From Apostichopus californicus (taxonomy: Eukaryota; Echinodermata; Holothuroidea; Aspidochirotida; Stichopodidae), in NCBI GenBank assembly GCA_020650975.1, contig JAIPMN010004066.1, positions 1 to 22,664 of the forward strand: a stretch of 22,664 nt of DNA. The letters run 5' to 3'. The notes below the pieces were generated by a model. The model was not told the DNA's origin and did no database searches. It saw only the letters and a program-made list of their open reading frames with translations. Within the stretch, counting starts at the first letter, position 1. Every line of letters begins with the position of its first letter. The position numbers and the translations under genes were made by a program. Of this stretch, positions 18,437-22,664 are shown one piece after another.

Positions 18437-18503
18437 ATGAGACTATTTATAATCTTGTTATGTTTGAACTGGCCAGCGATTCAGGCTGAAGCTCCTTCCA
18501 TTG
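18437..18503 (+). CDS. Signal-peptide exon of a small VWC-like secreted protein
   Basis: ATG in context AAAATAAAATGA opens MRLFIILLCLNWPAIQA-EAPSI, a signal peptide with Arg at position 2, a leucine- and isoleucine-rich core and an AxA-like cleavage site (IQA, then E). The exon ends ATTG|GTAAGT in phase 1, so it can join any of the domain exons. The next module of matching phase is the VWC-like exon at 19759, followed by the tail exon at 20088. That makes a complete protein of about 70 residues, and roughly 53 after cleavage. No Kunitz or WAP exon was found in the intron, so this gene may make a VWC-only peptide. Confidence 0.8.
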
Positions 18504-19758
18504 GTAAGTGATTTTAGCATTCAAATAGTTTAGCAATTCCTTTATTTGTTCGCAAAACTAATCAATAAAACTCGATAAGATTAAAATTACCTACATAACC
18601 TATCTACATTACGTAGTGTTCTCTATAAAGGAAAACCCTTAGCGATCTAACCTGCGGATATATAATCCATCGCAAAAGGTAGAGAATATAGATTGAGTAA
18701 TTTAACAATTAGGAACGAACAGGCGGTGTTGTTCCCGAGTAGGGGGAGGAGGGGGGGTCCCTCTCCTATCATCATCAGTCTGGGACAAATAGTTCAATCG
18801 GAGGATTGTTTGCATTCAGCCAGAATTAAGCCACTAGAATGGATCATATGACGTCTAAATGAATATTTCTGGGCGAGCACCCTCAGACCCCGCTACTTGG
18901 GATTAGGCCTCAACGACCTCACGGGGAAGGGGAGCACCACATACTTTATATGATCATTGATTCGCCTCTAGCCCTCCTATGAAGCTTCAGGGCTCTAAAT
19001 CAGTCGGTCTTGAGTACATTTTTACTACCACAAACTTGCCATTAGATATATAGACCTAACTTATAGTCTACATATCACTGAGAAAACATCATTTGATGTT
19101 GTATTTAGAAAACAGACGACTATGTGTACATCTTCCTTCCTTTACACTTGAATATATAGGGGGCAGTTGGGAAAATGGAGAAACATTATCGTCCAAATGT
19201 TATAGTGCTGTTTTTGATGTGCGTATAAAACTTTTTTATAGAATTTTAGTGGGTGAGCCTTTTCCATCATGACCAATCTAAGCGGAGCGCCACCATCGGT
19301 TGACGCGTAGCTATGCAAGATAATTGTTTGCCAAAAATTGTCTCACAGATGGCCGGAAATTGCACTTTCCAAGCCTTGTAAGTTGCATCTAAACATTCTT
19401 AATTTTGAGAGCTCATGTGCTATGGAAACCACACGTTTGGGGGTTTCACTATGTCGATTATCAGTTTGGCGGATAGCTCGATGTCACGTCTGACGTTTTG
19501 ACACGTTTCGTTTTGTGGTGCGCCATGTATTTGAATATTATTCAAATTGACATTGTTATGTCCAAGCTGAGATCGTGGTAACGAAAGCGAAATCGATATG
19601 TCCAAAACGAAATCGACGTATCAAAAACAATATTCAGTATAATGAGCTTAATTTTGGACAAGTCATATAATACTCACAGTGTACTCTATGACGTATACAC
19701 GGGGCCACATCTTCGGTACACTTACAAGTAAATTTGTTGACCTTGATCCTCCGTCCAG
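18504..19758 (+). other. Intron, with a possible retrotransposon ORF1 relic
   Basis: No domain exon found. On the minus strand at 19605-19420 an open frame contains NLNNIQIHGAPQNE, loosely like the RRM region of LINE-1-type ORF1 proteins (RxNLRIxGxPE). That match is weak and the frame is short. Confidence 0.4.
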
Positions 19759-19860
19759 GGATTGACTGCAGTCTAGTGCGTTGTGCCTTGCCTGATTGTC
19801 CCGTCGGTTACGAAACCTATATCCCGGATGGTGCATGCTGCCCTGACTGTAGGCCAATCG
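19759..19860 (+). CDS. VWC-like six-cysteine exon, copy 3
   Basis: Exon of 102 bases, acceptor CCGTCCAG, donor G|GTTAGT (weaker than the other copies), phase 1-1, no stop. It has the same six cysteines as 2667 and 4940. It differs from copy 1 at two bases, both amino-acid changing (Ala to Pro, Thr to Ile). The neighbouring intron is shorter and more diverged than in copies 1 and 2. Joined to the signal exon at 18437 it gives a mature protein that starts a few residues before the first cysteine, so the VWC-like module is essentially the whole protein. Confidence 0.8.
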
Positions 19861-20087
19861 GTTAGTCAATATGTTGCAAATTGTGTCAAACCAGCATTTG
19901 GTCTTTGAAACAGCACAAATTAATGAAACACATACCAGTTTACATTTTCTTATAATTTCTATTTCCTATGAACGCAGCTTAACAACAATAATTATCTAGC
20001 AGTAGCGTAGCTTTAGTTTGCAATATCAAATTAGGATCTTGAAAAATATTGAAACTTCAGCTGGGGATTTTCTGTATCACTTTGCAG

Positions 20088-20131
20088 ACTGTTCAGCCGA
20101 TTCTCATAGCTTCATCAGTCAACAGTGGTAA
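20088..20131 (+). CDS. C-terminal tail exon with stop, copy 3
   Basis: Acceptor TATCACTTTGCAG, then in phase 1 D-CSADSHSFISQQW and TAA at 20129-20131. It closes the gene that begins at 18437. Unlike copies 1 and 2, no inverted copy of this exon follows, which shows that the inverted arm is not needed for the gene. No canonical AATAAA was found between the stop and the next promoter at 20431. Confidence 0.68.
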
Positions 20132-20430
20132 AGGTGAGGAACCGTTGATCAGTGCTATTCAATGTGTGTTATAATATCTTATCATGCCTTATAGGCCTAC
20201 TTACGATCAGTTCCCACTTAGACGGAAGTATCCTACAAACAGTTATAACCTAAGCCCTGCACAAACCTAATTGCAATATGTTCCTTTAATATAGTAATCA
20301 CGCAAGTCTATTCATATATATAATTATATAATTATATATACAGTATTTGTAAAGAAATTAACCACGCACTCTGAATCCAATAACAGCCAACTGTCTTTTG
20401 TCTCCCGCACCCATATCTGAATACTAGGCC
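20132..20430 (+). other. 3' flank of the 18437 gene
   Basis: The first 130 bases match the sequence after tail exons 1 and 2 and then diverge at about 20265. The rest holds an AT palindrome at 20315-20341. No further gene content seen. Confidence 0.5.
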
Positions 20431-20467
20431 TATAATATATCGTTCATATACGCCTTATGAGTCAGTC
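20431..20467 (+). promoter_or_regulatory. TATA box and initiator of the WAP gene
   Basis: TATAATAT at 20431-20438 is followed by TCAGTC at 20462-20467, an exact match to the animal initiator consensus TCAKTY. The A at 20464 is 33 bases from the TATA box. This would give a 5' UTR of about 34 bases before the ATG at 20498. The spacing is slightly long but acceptable. Confidence 0.45.
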
Positions 20468-20497
20468 TTATTATCGGTAACAAATGATCAACAGAAC

Positions 20498-20561
20498 ATG
20501 TTCCGAGTAATATCAGTGATTTTTTTCGGACTGGTGATTTTAGCTCCGGCACCAGCTATCG
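20498..20561 (+). CDS. Signal-peptide exon of a WAP-domain secreted protein
   Basis: ATG opens MFRVISVIFFGLVILAPAPA-I, a signal peptide with Arg at 3, a hydrophobic core of about 12 residues, and an APA cleavage site. The exon ends ATCG|GTAAGT in phase 1. The next module of the same phase is the WAP exon at 22110, and then the VWC-like exon at 22431, so the product is a small secreted WAP protein. The last codons (PAI) are close to those of the signal exon at 18437 (PSI), which suggests a common origin. Confidence 0.8.
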
Positions 20562-22109
20562 GTAAGTCTTCCTACATTTGGGCTATAAAATGTTATATAT
20601 TGTTAACAATTCATTATTGATATGAATTGAATTGATTAATTTCCACGGGCCCGAGAATACGGTATTTTTTGGGCTGTTTTCTACGAAGCCTTAACAAACC
20701 GTTAACAGACTGTTAACATGGTACGTTTCAAGTTGTCTTTTGGACACTGAAAACAATTCTTTTTGGGAATTACCTCAAAACTTCGATGGTTTTCTATACT
20801 CCCCTCTCTCTTGCTTGAAGCTTTCTGCAGAATCACTGTAATGTGGCTGTCGGCTGCTTTCTCCGTTCAGTGTCCCTAGTGTCGACTAACCAATATTTTG
20901 TATTTAAAAACAAGAGACAAATGGGAGAAAACTCAAAATTTCGTTATATCTTTCAGATACAACGTAAAAATCAAAGCGACCGTTGAAAGGCTATCTGAGA
21001 GTGTTATGACAAAAAGATATCTTGTTAGCCTTGTTATGTTCTGTGCATGCAGGGCCTTCTTAATTCACAAGTTTGCGAAAGGGGGTTAAGCAAGGGGATA
21101 ATAGCATCAGAGGCGTATAGGAGGGGTTCTGATGGGAAGGTGGGGGGTGCACCATTATTGGCTGGAGGAGCAGAAGACCTCTCACAGAGCAGGTGAGGGT
21201 CCAGGACTTTGCAGATATTTTTATCACGAGGAATTTCCATCACATTTCTTTATTTTTTTGGAGTGTATCTCTTTCACCGTTCTACTTATAGTGAGTAGCA
21301 ATTATGGGGGGGGGGTGGGGGTTACGCTTACCAATCCATTGCTCCTATACATCTGTAAATATACAGTGAAAGGATTAGTGTGGTCAGAAATTCTTCTATT
21401 AAGAAACATCATTTGATTATGCACCTTGAACTAAGCTTGTTTCCCTTGCTCCCATGGTTGTCTTTTTTAATTGGGAGTGGGAGAGGTGCAGGAGGGAGAA
21501 TGAATTAGGGAGGGGTGAAGGAGGGAGGGGTGAAGCCTGACTTTAAATATTTGGTTATACCAATTTTTTGGAGTTACCAATTTTGTGCCAGTTTTGCTAT
21601 GAGATCCAAACTATTTAATCATGTCAAAATTACACGTTTATTTTTATATTACCTTCGGGATGTCCAAATCCGACGACCCGCAAGGTGGGGACGGAATATT
21701 AGTTGATTTGGGGCCCTCCCGTTAATGTTAACATTGTAATATCTTGAAAATGTACCGTTGTAAGCAGACGCAGGACAGGATCGTTACGTTTTGGTGGCAT
21801 TTGGATATTTCGTTCGCTCTATCTTGAGAAGGGGTCAAATTGTGGACAAATAGTCCTGCCTCGTGATTGTGTACTACATAACAATACATACAACAAAATA
21901 AGATGCATTAGACCGGCGCGTGGTATCATTTGGTTGCTTTTTTTTTAGCAATAAAGCAGGTTTAGGAAATTCACCCTTTTTGTATTTTGTCTCCTTCACA
22001 ACAACAAATTTCAAAGATCCTTGTTTATTCTTACTATGAACCGAACCGATTGGTCATTGTTACCATTTATTATTATTATTGTTGTTGTTGTTGTTGTTGT
22101 TATTTTCAG
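20562..22109 (+). other. Intron of the WAP gene
   Basis: Bases 20605-20945 are the second copy of the intron segment at 14875-15240. The rest has no domain exon. There is a G10 tract at 21306, purine-rich sequence at 21470-21535, and an ATT then GTT microsatellite at 22065-22100 just before the acceptor. Confidence 0.6.
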
Positions 22110-22259
22110 GGAAAGAAGGTGAATGCCCTCCTCCACAACTACGGCCATGTGTTGAAGGAAGCCCCGACGATGTTCCCGGATGTGTATCCGATAGGGACTG
22201 TAGGGGAAATCAGAAATGTTGCCCTGGTGTCTGCAGACCAATCTGTCAAGACATCAATG
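22110..22259 (+). CDS. WAP four-disulfide core domain exon
   Basis: Exon of 150 bases, acceptor TATTTTCAG, donor G|GTAAGT, phase 1-1. The product has the eight cysteines of a WAP domain in order: ECPPPQLRPC, PGC, DRDC, KCCPGVC, PIC. The DRDC and KCC motifs are diagnostic. WAP domains of this size usually inhibit serine proteases (elastase type) or are antimicrobial in secreted fluids. The inhibitory loop lies between the first and second cysteines and here reads PPPQLRP. With the signal exon at 20498 it forms the secreted head of this gene; a VWC-like exon follows after 171 bases. Confidence 0.9.
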
Positions 22260-22430
22260 GTAAGTTACCTAGGAATCCGATTCGAGTGTCCTCATACGAT
22301 AACCCATCGGCTTAGATTATAGGTTGTGACGTCATAGTTCGGGGGTGGTATATAATATTGGGACTTTTGATAAATTTTCCATGGTTGGTACAACCCTTGT
22401 ATCCGTCTGTTTTAAATAAAAAAAAATCAG

Positions 22431-22543
22431 TTCCGAGGATTGACTGCAGCCTGGTCCTTTGTGAAGACCCAAACTGCCTGGAAGGATTCCATCCCTTCAC
22501 GCCTAATGCCGACAATGTTGTCCCAGATGTAGCCGTAAACTCG
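22431..22543 (+). pseudogene. VWC-like exon, copy 4, frameshifted
   Basis: The exon starts after AATCAG, phase 1, with RIDCSLVLC and DPNC, clearly related to the other VWC-like exons. The spacing to the CC pair is 38 bases in place of 36, so the frame is shifted: the entry frame reads VVPDV where the family has CCPDC. The bases for TGT TGT CCC and the last Cys codon are present in another frame, and that frame also meets the donor (CTCG|GTAAAT at 22544) in phase 1. So the exon looks like a good member with one small indel, from real mutation or a sequence error. In the entry frame the ORF reads on past the donor to a stop at 22661-22663. Confidence 0.7.
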
Positions 22544-22664
22544 GTAAATGACACGGGGAAAAAACACGCGTTTAAATCGCCGTTTTCGGTCTGTAATTGC
22601 GACGTAAATTCCGCGTTCCATGCCTGTTTCCGTTACGTTTCCATTCCTGAAACTAGTGATTAAG
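22544..22664 (+). other. Start of the next intron, right window edge
   Basis: If the donor at 22544 is used this is intron; the tail exon expected after the VWC-like exon would lie outside the window. If the intron is retained, the entry frame continues for about 40 codons with three cysteines before a stop. Confidence 0.4.

Larger units (their letters stand above)
2201..21315. repeat. Scattered poly-C and poly-G tracts
   Basis: Pure C or G runs of ten or more occur at 2201-2213 (C13), 6117-6127 (G11), 8175-8188 (C14), 11279-11290 (C12), 13582-13592 (G11), 16093-16102 (C10), 17420-17432 (G13) and 21306-21315 (G10). Shorter ones lie near 14655 and 18745. The 8175 tract interrupts a decayed reverse transcriptase and shifts its frame. 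Only the listed runs are repeats; the span just covers them all. Confidence 0.9.

Noticed and set aside
22358-22663. Single 101-codon ORF as a gene
   Set aside because: Its first part is intron before the acceptor at 22430 and its end lies past the donor at 22544; it is a frameshifted VWC-like exon with open flanks.

Overview
The window looks like AT-rich, intron-rich animal nuclear DNA. The evidence is short single-domain exons with GT..AG borders, decayed CR1/L2-type non-LTR retrotransposons, tRNA-derived repeats, a foldback element, minisatellites and repeated poly-C/poly-G tracts. The domain mix (Kunitz, WAP and VWC-like modules) and the repeats fit a marine invertebrate, perhaps an echinoderm such as a sea cucumber. 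That taxonomic guess is weak and rests on general impression only. There are no long ORFs, and most open frames in the window are not genes.

The main content is a plus-strand cluster of small secreted cysteine-rich proteins, probably protease inhibitors, built from interchangeable exons. Every module is a phase 1-1 exon, so any can splice to any other. The modules are signal-peptide exons (18437 and 20498, plus a relic at 16780), Kunitz exons (1945, 9669), a WAP exon (22110), VWC-like six-cysteine exons (2667, 4940, 19759, and a frameshifted 22431), and a short C-terminal exon of 14 whole codons plus a stop (3092, 5365, 20088). One model looks complete: signal peptide 18437-18503, VWC-like 19759-19860, tail 20088-20131. 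A second gene starts at 20498 and runs through WAP into a frameshifted VWC-like exon at the right edge. The second Kunitz exon may splice to a tiny terminal exon at 13246 that supplies one residue and a stop.

Layout. 1-710: start of an unidentified minus-strand ORF, with eleven 41-bp repeats and a TATA box upstream of it. 720-1940: AT-rich, no gene seen. 1945-7640: Kunitz exon, then two tandem copies of a segment of about 2.3 kb. Each copy carries a VWC-like exon, a tail exon, an inverted copy of the tail exon and an SGNH-esterase-like transposon fragment. Copy 1 has a reverse-transcriptase tail that copy 2 lacks, and copy 2 has about 1 kb that copy 1 lacks. 8070-9220: decayed reverse transcriptase. 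9230-13380: second Kunitz gene, whose intron holds an 824-bp foldback element. 13400-18430: mostly non-coding, with a duplicated intron segment, a signal-peptide relic and a SINE-like element carrying three designed-looking hairpins. 18437-22664: two short secreted-protein genes.

If expressed, the cluster would make a family of small secreted proteins that differ in their inhibitory head (Kunitz with P1 Lys, Kunitz with P1 Asp, WAP, or none) but share a VWC-like module and C-terminal tail. This combination, and the hairpin-forming inverted copies of the tail exon, are the most interesting features.
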